Shown: positions 52,599 through 60,919 of the stretch, one piece after another
Position numbering within the stretch: the first letter of the stretch is position 1
Layout of the letters: every line of letters starts with the position of its first letter
From: Alcaligenaceae bacterium
GTDB lineage: Bacteria > Pseudomonadota > Gammaproteobacteria > Burkholderiales > Burkholderiaceae_B
DNA length: 64,000 bases
Assembly: GCA_013416395.1 (NCBI GenBank)
Contig: JACCEP010000010.1
Location: 62,001 to 126,000, forward strand
Direction of reading: 5' to 3'
Made by a program: the position numbers and the translations under genes
The notes under the pieces: generated by a model
What the model saw: the letters and a program-made list of their open reading frames with translations, nothing else
Told to the model about the DNA's origin: nothing
Database searches by the model: none

Positions 52599-53330
52599 TT
52601 AAGGCTGCAAAATGCGCTCGAGATTATTAATGTGAATGTGGCGTTGGCCAACCTGCTGGATCATGCCTGCGTTCTCAAACTCGACCAGCCGGCGGCTTAT
52701 GGTTTCAGGGGTGGTGCCAAGGTAAGACGCCAGGTCTTTACGTGTCATGGGAAGCATGACCTCATCAGACTGCGCGTCTTCAGCTAGGTGAGACAGGTAT
52801 TCAGCAATTCGCGTGTCTACAGACTCAGTTGCAATCACCTTGGACTGCTCTTCGCTTTGATCCAGCCGGCGTGCAAGCTCGGACAGCAAGTTTAATGAAA
52901 TGGATGGGTGTAGTACCAGCAGTTTTTGCACGTCGTCGCGGTGAAGCGCGCAGATGTCAGAACGTTCCATTGCCTGGGCAAATGTGGCGTGCCGTGCATC
53001 AGAAAAAATAGCCAGTTCGCCAGTGAAACTGCCGGGCTTAAGAATACGCAGCAATTGTTCCTTGCCAGAACCAGAAAGACGGTAAATACGTATACGACCT
53101 GTATGCACAATATGCAATTGGTTAGTCAGGTCGCCGGGACGGTGGATGAACTCACCTTTTTCGAAGCTGCGCGTTTTGGCCATACGGGCAATATCCACCA
53201 GTTGGTCATGGGGCAGATGATTGAAGATAGGCACCAGCGATACACATACCTGATGCTCTTGGGCATCATGATCTGCGGCGCATGCCTGTGCGTGAGTTGT
53301 CATGGTTGGGGCGCATTCCAGGGTAGTCAT
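52599..53330 (-). CDS. Crp/Fnr-family transcriptional regulator upstream of the sulfur-transport genes
   Basis: Start at 53330 (MTTLECAPT) or 53303; neither has a strong ribosome-binding site. The 243-residue product has a cNMP-type sensor barrel and a winged helix with the FNR-like recognition motif TPETISRRLVEFE (E, S, R as in FNR), so it should bind TTGAT-type half sites. The N-terminal cysteines C6, C17 and C29 (VCVSLVPIF) plus one in RSDICALHRDD do not follow FNR's C-x2-C-x5-C, so Fe-S binding is uncertain. It may sense sulfur, redox or O2 and control the adjacent rhodanese-YeeE genes. Confidence 0.85.
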   Translation of the reverse strand: MTTLECAPTMTTHAQACAADHDAQEHQVCVSLVPIFNHLPHDQLVDIARMAKTRSFEKGEFIHRPGDLTNQLHIVHTGRIRIYRLSGSGKEQLLRILKPGSFTGELAIFSDARHATFAQAMERSDICALHRDDVQKLLVLHPSISLNLLSELARRLDQSEEQSKVIATESVDTRIAEYLSHLAEDAQSDEVMLPMTRKDLASYLGTTPETISRRLVEFENAGMIQQVGQRHIHINNLERILQP

Positions 53331-53602
53331 AAGGGTTATCTTAGAGCAATCCTGGTAGGCAGTGGGCCTGTGTCGTGGGTAGGCGTGTGATTGAGCTTGC
53401 TTGTTGGCGTCAGGGTGACGCCAAGCTGGACGCCTAAATGGCAAAGAGCCTATAGAAAATAGGGTATGCAAGCGGCCCGAGCTAACCTTGTCGGTACAAT
53501 AATCGTGATGTTGCGCTCCCTGGCGACCGAGTATTCTGACTGCACGGCGCCAGGTCGAGACAGTTACGTAGATTTTAAAACCGCATAATATAAGGATAGT
53601 GA

Positions 53603-54589
53603 ATGGCTAACAGAATCAGGGTGGGCATTGCCGGTTATGGCAACCTTGGGCGCGGCGCCGAGGCGGCGATTGCACAAAGCGACGACATGCAATTGGTAGG
53701 CGTATTTACCCGACGCGATCCGAGCAGCGTAAAACTGCTTGATGGCAATATCCCCGTGCACCACCTCGATAATATTGCCGAGTTCCGCGATAGCATCGAT
53801 GTTCTCATTTTGTGCGGTGGTTCAAAAAATGACTTGCCCGAGCAGGGCCCGGCACTTGCTGCGCTGTTTACCACTATAGATAGCTTTGATACCCACGCCA
53901 AAATCCCTGATTATTTTGCAGCCGTCGATAAAGCGGCCGTCTCTCATGGCAACACGGCGATTATCGCTGTGGGTTGGGACCCAGGCCTGTTTTCCATAAA
54001 CCGCTTGTTTGGTGAAGCCGTTCTGCCTGAAGGTGCCACCTATACATTCTGGGGCAAAGGCCTGAGCCAGGGCCATTCTGATGCGCTCAGACGCGTGTCT
54101 GGTGTGAAGGGGGCGGTGCAGTACACCGTGCCCGTGCCTGAGGCGGTCGATCAGGTGCGCAGTGGTTCACTACCTACGCTGACCACGCGGCAAAAGCACA
54201 CACGCGAGTGTTTTGTTGTGCTTGAGGAAGGCGCAAGCGCAGACGTGGTCAAAGAGACGATTGTCACCATGCCTGATTACTTTTCTGACTACGACACAAC
54301 GGTTACGTTTATCACCGATGAAGTCCTAAAGCGTGACCACGCTGCCATGCCACACGGAGGCTTCGTTATTCGTAGCGGTAAAACCGGTAGCGGTAATCAG
54401 CAGGTCGTGGAATATTCACTAACACTGGAAAGTAACCCCGGCTTTACGTCCAGTGTGCTGGTGGCGTATGCGCGGGCGGCCTATCGTCTGAAGCAAATGG
54501 GCCAAACCGGCGCGAAGACGGTGTTTGACGTGCCGCCAGGGCTGCTTTCGCCCAAAAGCGCTGCCGACTTGCGTAAAGAGCTGCTCTAA
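53603..54589 (+). CDS. ddh: meso-Diaminopimelate D-dehydrogenase
   Basis: This 328-residue protein has AAGGA before the ATG. The N-terminal Rossmann fold starts IRVGIAGYGNLGRGAEAA, and the substrate region shows GWDPGLFSINRLFGEAVLP, FWGKGLSQGHSDALRR and TRECFVVLEEGA, all typical of Ddh. It catalyses reductive amination of tetrahydrodipicolinate to meso-DAP with NADPH, a one-step shortcut to lysine and cell-wall DAP. Its last 11 codons, stop included, are repeated in tandem downstream. Confidence 0.93.
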   Translation: MANRIRVGIAGYGNLGRGAEAAIAQSDDMQLVGVFTRRDPSSVKLLDGNIPVHHLDNIAEFRDSIDVLILCGGSKNDLPEQGPALAALFTTIDSFDTHAKIPDYFAAVDKAAVSHGNTAIIAVGWDPGLFSINRLFGEAVLPEGATYTFWGKGLSQGHSDALRRVSGVKGAVQYTVPVPEAVDQVRSGSLPTLTTRQKHTRECFVVLEEGASADVVKETIVTMPDYFSDYDTTVTFITDEVLKRDHAAMPHGGFVIRSGKTGSGNQQVVEYSLTLESNPGFTSSVLVAYARAAYRLKQMGQTGAKTVFDVPPGLLSPKSAADLRKELL

Positions 54590-54691
54590 AGCGTATTTAA
54601 GTTGTTTAAAGAGCTGCTCTAAAGCGCAGTCGATTTATCTAAAGAACAGTTGTAAAGCGCTGTTGATTTGCGTAAAGAACACGTTCTAACC
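54561..54691 (+). repeat. Four 33-bp tandem units duplicating the ddh 3' end
   Basis: Units 54561-54593, 54594-54626, 54627-54659 and 54660-54691 (the last one base short) share TAAAGAG/A and TAAAGCG. The first is the ddh C-terminus with its TAA. In the ddh frame the units read AADLRKELL*S, VFKLFKELL*S, AVDLSKEQL*S and AVDLRKEHVLT, so frame and stop position are kept through three copies. Confidence 0.85.
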
Positions 54692-55255
54692 AGCGCACCG
54701 CTGCTGCGCTTTGTTCGACTTGCCGCGCACCTGCCTCACCGTTCGCGATGAGGCAGGTGAGCGGCATGATTACACCACCGACAGCAAAAAACCACCCAAA
54801 TGATACAAAGCAGGCCCGGCATAAGGGCTGACGGTGTTTGTTTTTCGGGGCACCAGCAGACCCTTTACGTTTGCCCGTTAATGATCTAGATACGGGCCTG
54901 TATAAAGTGACCCAGCAATGGGTCATTACATCGCCATTAATAAACACAGACCTAACCTGATGTGGGTTTACTCTGCTCTGGCCAGGCCTGCGTCGCAGCC
55001 ACATCCTAAAAATTAAGTTTCTGACGCGAGGGGTATTTCACTACCGGGTATCTTCTGCAAAAACCTGGAATTAACTAACTTAATGTTACGTGTTGTGGCC
55101 TGTGTTCAACATTTTGTCGTATCTTTTGTTTTAATTACCCAATTATCAAGAAATTATGAATCTTTCATGATACTTTTTTAACAAATTATTGATAAGCTGC
55201 CCTGCGATAGGAAATCGGCAGACCTGTCATTTGGTCTACCCCTGAGCCGACTGAT
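54692..55255. other. Gene-free region between ddh and the YrbL-like gene
   Basis: A hairpin with an 11-bp stem (CACCTGCCTCA at 54728-54738, TGAGGCAGGTG at 54749-54759) probably ends the ddh transcript. GACCCA-GCAA-TGGGTC is a small palindrome near 54908. The last 180 bases are AT-rich and likely hold the promoter of the next gene. A minus-strand open frame (54639-55004) has no family character. Confidence 0.5.
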
Positions 55256-56035
55256 ATGAAACCTCTCGAATTCGATCTGGAGAAGCTGACAACCTTTTCT
55301 CCTCTACAGAACATGCATGGCAGTTACGTGCGTGAGTTTTTGCCGGCCTGTACGTCGCTGGATCGCCAGCCATTTGAAATGCTCGACTTGTCGGCCAGTA
55401 CGCCAGTGGCGCAAGGTAGTGAGCGGCGTGTTTATTTGCACCCCTACAACCAGCATTTTTTGTTGAAGGTCTTGTATCGCACCAATGCTAAAGGCCTAAA
55501 AAAGAACGAAAAATGGCACGGGCGGTTTACCCGTGGAGGGGTTTATCGCGGCTTTTTCACTGAGTTTTCTGAGTGTGTCACGGTCGCCGCACGCATCAAC
55601 AGTAAGAACAAGCCTCTACCTATTGCGCGAATTGCCGGTGTAACGTCGACTTCACTCGGAATGGGCCTGATGGTGGAGAAAATTGTTGATGAAAATGGCG
55701 CCATGGCGCCCAATCTGAAGCAAGTCGTCGCAGCGCATGGCTTTACAGCTGAATTGCGCAAGATGCTGGATGTTTTTTTTGTTGCACTGGCAGACGCGCA
55801 TGTGGTTTACAACGACGTGGGCCTGAGCAACATCGCTTGCGGCCGAAATGCCAGTGGCACAAAAGGCTTGTATCTAGTGGACGGTTTCGGGTCACGGCAG
55901 TTAGTGCCGGTTTATACCTGGAGTAAATCGCTAAACCGTCGCAGGCTTGAGCGCAAGTACACCGAGATGTTGCAGAAAATAGATTCTGTGCATGCCCGTG
56001 ATGGAGTGCAACTTCTGGCCGCTGAACGCTTATAA
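55256..56035 (+). CDS. YrbL-family protein-kinase-like protein
   Basis: This 259-residue protein resembles the PhoP-regulatory-network protein YrbL, a kinase-fold family. A nucleotide-loop-like region ASTPVAQGSERRVYLHP is followed by the Lys of FLLKVLY and a catalytic-loop-like ALADAHVVYNDVGLSNIACG, where H and D-x4-N fit an atypical HxD...N loop. YLVDGFGSRQ could be the DFG equivalent. YrbL in enterobacteria is Mg2+/acid responsive through PhoP and PmrA; the target is unknown. It is a single-gene unit after a long intergenic region. Confidence 0.78.
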   Translation: MKPLEFDLEKLTTFSPLQNMHGSYVREFLPACTSLDRQPFEMLDLSASTPVAQGSERRVYLHPYNQHFLLKVLYRTNAKGLKKNEKWHGRFTRGGVYRGFFTEFSECVTVAARINSKNKPLPIARIAGVTSTSLGMGLMVEKIVDENGAMAPNLKQVVAAHGFTAELRKMLDVFFVALADAHVVYNDVGLSNIACGRNASGTKGLYLVDGFGSRQLVPVYTWSKSLNRRRLERKYTEMLQKIDSVHARDGVQLLAAERL

Positions 56036-56211
56036 ACGCAAAGCGGGTGGCTTTGTTGGAAGTGCTCGGCTTAGTGCGTGCCGCATAAGCTATTCATAAC
56101 GGCATTATCCAGGCAAATGATTTTGCGACACATGTTGTGTGTCGTTGCATGCTGAACGGGCCTGAGTCAGCCTTCAGGGCGTTTTAGGCGGGTACAGGCG
56201 TTGCTAGCCTT

Positions 56212-57696
56212 TTAATCTTCAGCACCACTGTCTGGAAATGTCATGGCGTCGTATCGCACGAAGCGACTTTTCTTGACCAGCCGATAGCCCATCCAGATCA
56301 TCAGGAAAAGCGGGATGCCTATATACGTTGCCACCACCCCGTGCCAGTCAATTCTGTCTTGAAGAAACGCCCCGTAGTTTTGCCCCAGCGTAATGATCAG
56401 GCATAGCGCAAACGCGAACATAGGGCCAAAAGGAAAGAAGCGTGACTGATAAGGCAGATCGCCCAGGTTACGACCTTGTTTTACATAGCCACGACGGAAG
56501 CGATAATGGCTGATGGCAATGCCCAGCCAGGCAATAAAGCCTGTCATGCCAGAGGTGTTTAACAGCCAGATATACACCGAAGTGGGGCTGTAAACTGAGC
56601 TGATAAAGCACAGTGCAGCCACCACGGTGGTGGCAATAAGTGCGTAGCGTGGCACACCGTTGGCCGTTAGCTGCCCAAAAATACGGGGTGCCTTGCCTTC
56701 ACGGGCCAGATTGAACAGCATGCGCGTTGATGCATACATGCCTGAATTGCCTGCGGACAGCACCGAGGTCAATACTACGGCATTCATGAGTGCCGCAGCA
56801 GACAGCAGGCCAGCCTTCTCAAATACCAGTGTAAACGGACTGACGCTGATGTCGCTTACCTCGTTACGCAACAATTGTGGATCGGTGTACGGGATGAGTG
56901 AGCCGATAATGAAAATGGCAAACACATAAAACAGCAAAATACGCCAGAAAATCTGGCGGATGGCTCGAGGGATATTGCGCCTTGGATTTTCGGACTCGCC
57001 AGCAGCAATGCCGATCAGCTCAGTGCCCTGGAATGAAAACCCGACAATCATCGCCACGCCTATCATGGCAGCAAAGCCCCCCGGAAAGGGAGCATCTCCT
57101 GTTGTCCAGTTTTGCAGCACCTCGTGCTGGGCACCCTGCAAAATACCGCTAATCATTAGCAGGCCTATACCGATAAATATTAGTACCGTTACCACTTTGA
57201 TGGCCGCGAACCAGTATTCGGCCTCGCCAAAGCCCTTCACAGAGATGGAGTTGAGCAAAAACATCAACAGCAGGAACAATGCGCTCCATATGATGCCGGG
57301 CACTTCAGGCAGCCAGTAACTCATGACCAGTTGCGCAGCCACAAGGTCGACGGCAATGGTAACCGCCCAGTTGTACCAATAGTTCCAGCCTAGGGCGAAG
57401 CCAAAACCTTCTTCCACATACCGCGCCCCATAAGTTGCAAACGAACCCGATACCGGCATGTAGGCGGCAAGTTCGCCCAGGCTGGTCATAAGAAAATAAA
57501 CCATCAGGCCGATCAGCATGTAAGACAGTAAGGCGCCGCCCGGGCCTGCCTCGGCAATGGTTGCGCCTGAAGCAACAAACAACCCGGTGCCTATCGAACC
57601 GCCAATGGCAATCATGGAAAGATGCCGGGCTTTGAGTTCGCGGCGCAATGTGGGGGCTTCTGAGACAGCGGTGGAGTTTTGTTTTTGTGTTGTCAT
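56212..57696 (-). CDS. Amino acid permease, LysP-like
   Basis: This 494-residue, 12-helix APC-superfamily protein has the amino-acid permease signature ELKARHLSMIAIGGSIGTGLFVASG at residues about 20-44 and the lysine-permease-like ELAAYMPVSGSFATYGARYVEEGFGFALGWNYWYNW. Similarity is highest to LysP among family members I can recall, so it probably imports lysine with protons. Proximity to ddh, a lysine/DAP biosynthetic gene, may be coincidental since they are on opposite strands. Confidence 0.88.
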   Translation of the reverse strand: MTTQKQNSTAVSEAPTLRRELKARHLSMIAIGGSIGTGLFVASGATIAEAGPGGALLSYMLIGLMVYFLMTSLGELAAYMPVSGSFATYGARYVEEGFGFALGWNYWYNWAVTIAVDLVAAQLVMSYWLPEVPGIIWSALFLLLMFLLNSISVKGFGEAEYWFAAIKVVTVLIFIGIGLLMISGILQGAQHEVLQNWTTGDAPFPGGFAAMIGVAMIVGFSFQGTELIGIAAGESENPRRNIPRAIRQIFWRILLFYVFAIFIIGSLIPYTDPQLLRNEVSDISVSPFTLVFEKAGLLSAAALMNAVVLTSVLSAGNSGMYASTRMLFNLAREGKAPRIFGQLTANGVPRYALIATTVVAALCFISSVYSPTSVYIWLLNTSGMTGFIAWLGIAISHYRFRRGYVKQGRNLGDLPYQSRFFPFGPMFAFALCLIITLGQNYGAFLQDRIDWHGVVATYIGIPLFLMIWMGYRLVKKSRFVRYDAMTFPDSGAED

Positions 57697-57781
57697 AACG
57701 GCAAACGGATCAGTGGAGATGATCAGATAGGCAATGTTGTATCGTGCGTGGTGACTCGGGCCATGCCCGACTCAGGCTGTT

Positions 57782-57888
57782 CGGCCTGTATAGAGCCAGG
57801 AAAGTCAGGCAATAGATAAGGCGTTAAATCAGGCCGGGCGGCCCATATACAGACAAGAAAGCCCGGCAATAGGTCAGGCAATAGGTCA
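57782..57888. repeat. Short tandem repeats including the TusA-like gene's stop codon
   Basis: A 12-base unit CCTATTGCCTGA (minus strand) repeats after the end of the TusA-like gene, so GCC-TGA recurs at 57886-57888 and 57874-57876 in frame. A larger imperfect duplication of about 42 bases starts at 57782 and 57839 (CGGCC...ATA...CAGG/GACAAGAAA). Confidence 0.7.
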
Positions 57889-58125
57889 GGCGATGATGTA
57901 AAACAGAAACTCTTGGCCGTTTTTTACCGGATCTTTGGCAAATACGTAACCCCGTCGTCGGGCTTCTTCGGGAACATTACGAAACGAACCGGGGCAGTCT
58001 GTAATAACCTGCAGAAGCTCGCCTTTTTTCATGCCTTCAAGCGTTTCAAGCGTATAGATTACCGGGTAGGGGCAAGACTCACCACGCAGGTCTAGCGTAA
58101 AGTCGGGAGAAATGTCAGCTTGCAT
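57886..58125 (-). CDS. TusA/YeeD-family sulfur carrier protein (TsuB-like)
   Basis: This 79-residue protein has the TusA motif DLRGESCPYPVIYTLETLEGMKKGELLQV, with the sulfur-carrying Cys in the CPxP box. It overlaps the YeeE transporter gene by 11 bases. In E. coli and Spirochaeta the YeeD/TsuB protein takes over thiosulfate from TsuA in the cytoplasm. The same role is likely here. Confidence 0.92.
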   Translation of the reverse strand: MQADISPDFTLDLRGESCPYPVIYTLETLEGMKKGELLQVITDCPGSFRNVPEEARRRGYVFAKDPVKNGQEFLFYIIA

Positions 58126-59332
58126 AGTCTTGGGCTCCGAGGGCCGAACTGCGGGGGCTAGTCGTGCGGCTCGCTGTCTGCCGCGATTGCCGGAACGCTA
58201 CATATGCGTAAAACAGGCCAAGCAGCAGCAGGGTGATTGTGATGGCGCCCCATGCACCGGTGTAGTTGTATAGGTTGACTTTGGCACCGCTGGCCACCAG
58301 CGCGTCATAGATGCCGAGATGATCCCAGGCATAGGCCAGCAGTGTTGCGCCGATAATATTGCCGGCAAATACCGCTACATACATAAGCTGGCCTTCCATA
58401 AGCCGGTACATCATGCCCGTTTCGCAACTGCTCGCCATAACAATGCCCACGCCAAAGAGCACGCCGCCCACAAATGTGCTGGGGGCGACGACCTGAGTAA
58501 TGGGAGAAGTGCCGAAGACGACAATAATGGCGATCGTGGCCACTGCGCTAATGGCCATGCCTGCAATAATGGCTTTGGCCATAACTGCCCGACCCATCAT
58601 CCATAAGTCGCGAAACGCAGAGGTAAAGCAGATTTGCCCGCGTTCTATCAGTACGCCGAACAGTGCGCCAAACAGCGCGCCCAGGCCAAGCCTGTTTTGG
58701 CCTGAGGCAAAAAAATAAACCACCACGCTGACATAGGCAACTGCCAGTAGCACGCCGACTACGGGTTGAATGCGTCGTGATGGCCGTGTTGATGGGCTTC
58801 CTTTGCCCTTGAGCAAGGTTGGTCGCCCCTTCCACCAGCGCAACGTTATGAGACGCGTGCCGAAGAAGGAGCCAATACCGGTACCCACAATGAATACCCA
58901 GGCGTGAACGGAAAACTGCGGCACACCTGTGAAAAATGCGGCCAGATTGCAACCCATGGCCATGCGTGCGCCGAAGCCCGCCACAATGCCACCAACCAGC
59001 GCCTGGGCCCAGCGCCGTCGTAGCTGGGGTAGCCTGATCTTGAAATTGTCATTGAGCAGCACCATGATCAGCGCGCCAGTAAACATGCCCCATACTATCC
59101 AGCCATCGCCGCGCAGCAGGGTATTGCCGTCGAGCTTGACAATGTTGTAGTAGGCCCAGCCGGTGGTATCGATGCCCATCAGGTGAAGTAGTTGCCCGCC
59201 CAGCCTCGTAAACTCGCCTGTAACCGCCCACACGGTACCTGTAAGGCCAAAATAGGCCGCGCTGAGCACGCCCGCCACGATGAGAGCAGTTAATGGGTGC
59301 CAATAATGCAAAAAGGGAATGCGCGAGCGCAT
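58115..59332 (-). CDS. YeeE/YedE-family (TsuA-like) thiosulfate transporter, copy 2
   Basis: Start at 59332 (MRSRIPFLHYWH) gives 405 residues; 23 more residues are possible from an upstream GTG/ATG. Two sulf_transp halves carry the cysteine motifs GARMAMGCNLAAFFTGVPQFSVHAW, RGQICFTSAFRDLWMMG and SSCETGMMYRLMEGQL, the set seen in TsuA. The overlapping TusA-like gene makes this the classical TsuAB pair. Only about half of its length is comparable to copy 1 at 50087-51169. Confidence 0.92.
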   Translation of the reverse strand: MRSRIPFLHYWHPLTALIVAGVLSAAYFGLTGTVWAVTGEFTRLGGQLLHLMGIDTTGWAYYNIVKLDGNTLLRGDGWIVWGMFTGALIMVLLNDNFKIRLPQLRRRWAQALVGGIVAGFGARMAMGCNLAAFFTGVPQFSVHAWVFIVGTGIGSFFGTRLITLRWWKGRPTLLKGKGSPSTRPSRRIQPVVGVLLAVAYVSVVVYFFASGQNRLGLGALFGALFGVLIERGQICFTSAFRDLWMMGRAVMAKAIIAGMAISAVATIAIIVVFGTSPITQVVAPSTFVGGVLFGVGIVMASSCETGMMYRLMEGQLMYVAVFAGNIIGATLLAYAWDHLGIYDALVASGAKVNLYNYTGAWGAITITLLLLGLFYAYVAFRQSRQTASRTTSPRSSALGAQDYAS

Positions 59333-59516
59333 GAAATTCTCGAATGAAAAGCTTCTACCCAGGGGGTAGGAAACACGGGGGTATATTGCGAGGTGATGCA
59401 AATGCGCTCTGCAGAATAAGTTGCTGCTATACAGCAGGCCGGCGTGAACGCAGGCAGTATTCTAAAACATTTGTATTTTGTGGGCGGTCGGCCACGGCTG
59501 CTGCGGGCGGCCTTTC

Positions 59517-59561
59517 ATAAAAAAGACCCCAAAGCCTGGAATAGATGTCCAGTTTTGGGGT
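59517..59561 (-). terminator. Rho-independent terminator after the HMA-domain gene
   Basis: On the minus strand ACCCCAAAA, inner stem CTGGA/TCCAG and TTTGGGGT are followed by CTTTTTT. It lies about 110 bases past the HMA gene stop and upstream of the YeeE copy 2 promoter region. Confidence 0.85.
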
Positions 59562-59668
59562 GCTGTTCGAGTCTAACCTGAAGCCTGCTCAGGAGAGCAG
59601 TTAAACGCCTTGTTAGTGAATTTGTTCGTGTTAAACAAAAACGCGCTAAGGCGTTGCTGAAGCAAAAT

Positions 59669-59926
59669 TTAGCTGCCGCCACAGCCGCCGCAACATTCGC
59701 CGTCTTCCCCATGCTTGGGTTTGGCGATTTCATACCCGGCTTGTTGTACGGCTTGCTTGAGCAGCGGTAGCGAGGTCACTGTTTCATCAAACGTGACCGA
59801 GGCGCGGTTGCTGGAGAACGAAACGTTTACGTCGTTAACACCATTTATGGCGTTAAGTGTTTGGGCGATAACCTCGGCACACTGTGCGTCTTTCATGCCG
59901 GCCAATTTGAGCATTCCTGTTTCCAT
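59669..59926 (-). CDS. Heavy-metal-associated (HMA) domain protein with altered metal motif and Cys-rich tail
   Basis: The ATG at 59926 (METGMLKL) follows GGAAG. The 85-residue product is a ferredoxin-like HMA domain (VTFDETVTSLPLLKQAVQQAGYEI), but the usual GMxCxxC reads GMKDAQC, so the first metal Cys is Asp. The C-terminus adds DGECCGGCGGS with three cysteines that could replace it. It may be a copper or other soft-metal chaperone or a sulfur-related carrier given its neighbours. A monocistronic gene with its own terminator. Confidence 0.85.
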   Translation of the reverse strand: METGMLKLAGMKDAQCAEVIAQTLNAINGVNDVNVSFSSNRASVTFDETVTSLPLLKQAVQQAGYEIAKPKHGEDGECCGGCGGS

Positions 59927-60138
59927 CGTTCTTCCTTCAGTGGGCAAAAAAACAGAAAGAGCGCATCTCTTTCTTAAAGATGTCTATTATATATATCTTT
60001 AAGAGTTCGGCAAGCCCGACACGCGATTTAGACTGAAAAAATAGGGGAAGGGTTGGCTGTCACACAGGTGTGCAGCGAGCAATTTATAGTGAAATCAACG
60101 ACGCAATGCCCCGCGAATAAGCGGTATGAGTATGGGTT

Positions 60139-60585
60139 CTAGTGATAACCGATCCCCATTACATACTCCCGCAGCAGCTCTTCGGTGTACTCAACCTCAT
60201 TGAGCAAAACCTGCAGCACATCGTTGGCATAAAGCAGCGCCAGCGGCATTGCCGCGGTATTGGCGATAGGCATCTGCTTCAGGTCGTTGCGTTTCATGGT
60301 GCTCCAGACGGTCATCAGCTCGTCGTCGGGGTGGCATGAGATTACCTCGCGTGTCATAACTTGCGAGACGGTTTCGGTACAGCTGCAACCTGCGCAGTGG
60401 CTTAGTTGACGCACCACATCAGCATTGCTGACCACCCCGACCATTTTGCCGGCCGCGTTGCACACGATGACCAGCGTTGCACGACCCCGCGTCAGAATTT
60501 TAGCGGCCTCTGTGACAGGGGCTGTATCTGGCACTGTGATGAGGCGTTGGCTGGCTTCAGGCATTAAATTGCGAATACTTACCAT
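60139..60585 (-). CDS. CBS-domain-pair protein
   Basis: This 148-residue protein consists of two CBS motifs (LITVPDTAPVTEAAKILTRGRATLVIVCNAAGKMVGVVSNADV; EVISCHPDDELMTVWSTMKRNDLKQMPIANTAAMPLALLYANDVL). Such stand-alone pairs bind adenine nucleotides and regulate partner enzymes or channels. A Cys pair in CAGCSC between the motifs could bind metal or form a disulfide. Partner unknown; it lies between the HMA gene and an orphan histidine kinase on the same strand. Confidence 0.92.
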   Translation of the reverse strand: MVSIRNLMPEASQRLITVPDTAPVTEAAKILTRGRATLVIVCNAAGKMVGVVSNADVVRQLSHCAGCSCTETVSQVMTREVISCHPDDELMTVWSTMKRNDLKQMPIANTAAMPLALLYANDVLQVLLNEVEYTEELLREYVMGIGYH

Positions 60586-60733
60586 GATCTACCCCTCGTC
60601 AATAAGGAATGAGAACAGAGTGGCACATGCTGTTATGTGCTGTGCTGCCATGATTGAGCATGGCAAAGCTGCTGCTTATAAGTAACACTATAGCAAGCAC
60701 TGCTACGTTACACGCAGTATTTCGGAGGCGAGA

Positions 60734-60919
60734 ATGGGTTTTTACCGGCACTTGTTTGCCAAAGCGAGGTCGGCGAAATGGAACAATAAGGCCCATGCAG
60801 GCCGTATCGTTTGTGAGATATTTGGTATTTACGTATTTATTATTGTGGCTTTACACGTGAGGCATGTGAGCGGGCAAGCGCGTGAATTTTGTCGAAATCC
60901 ATGCGACCAAGTGCGGTAA
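60734..60919 (+). CDS. Possible small membrane protein of 61 residues
   Basis: A perfect GGAGG (60723-60727) lies 6 bases before this ATG. The product has one predicted helix (IVCEIFGIYVFIIVALHV). The 3' 80 bases overlap the histidine-kinase gene in antisense, which argues against it. No family recognised; the ribosome-binding site is the main support. Confidence 0.35.
   Translation: MGFYRHLFAKARSAKWNNKAHAGRIVCEIFGIYVFIIVALHVRHVSGQAREFCRNPCDQVR

Noticed and set aside
54639-55004. Minus-strand frame of 121 codons after ddh
   Set aside because: It crosses the ddh tail repeats and a hairpin, and its translation matches no family I know.
60599-60796. Minus-strand 65-codon frame between the kinase and CBS genes
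   Set aside because: It has a hydrophobic stretch but no ribosome-binding site, and it overlaps the better-supported plus-strand small frame.
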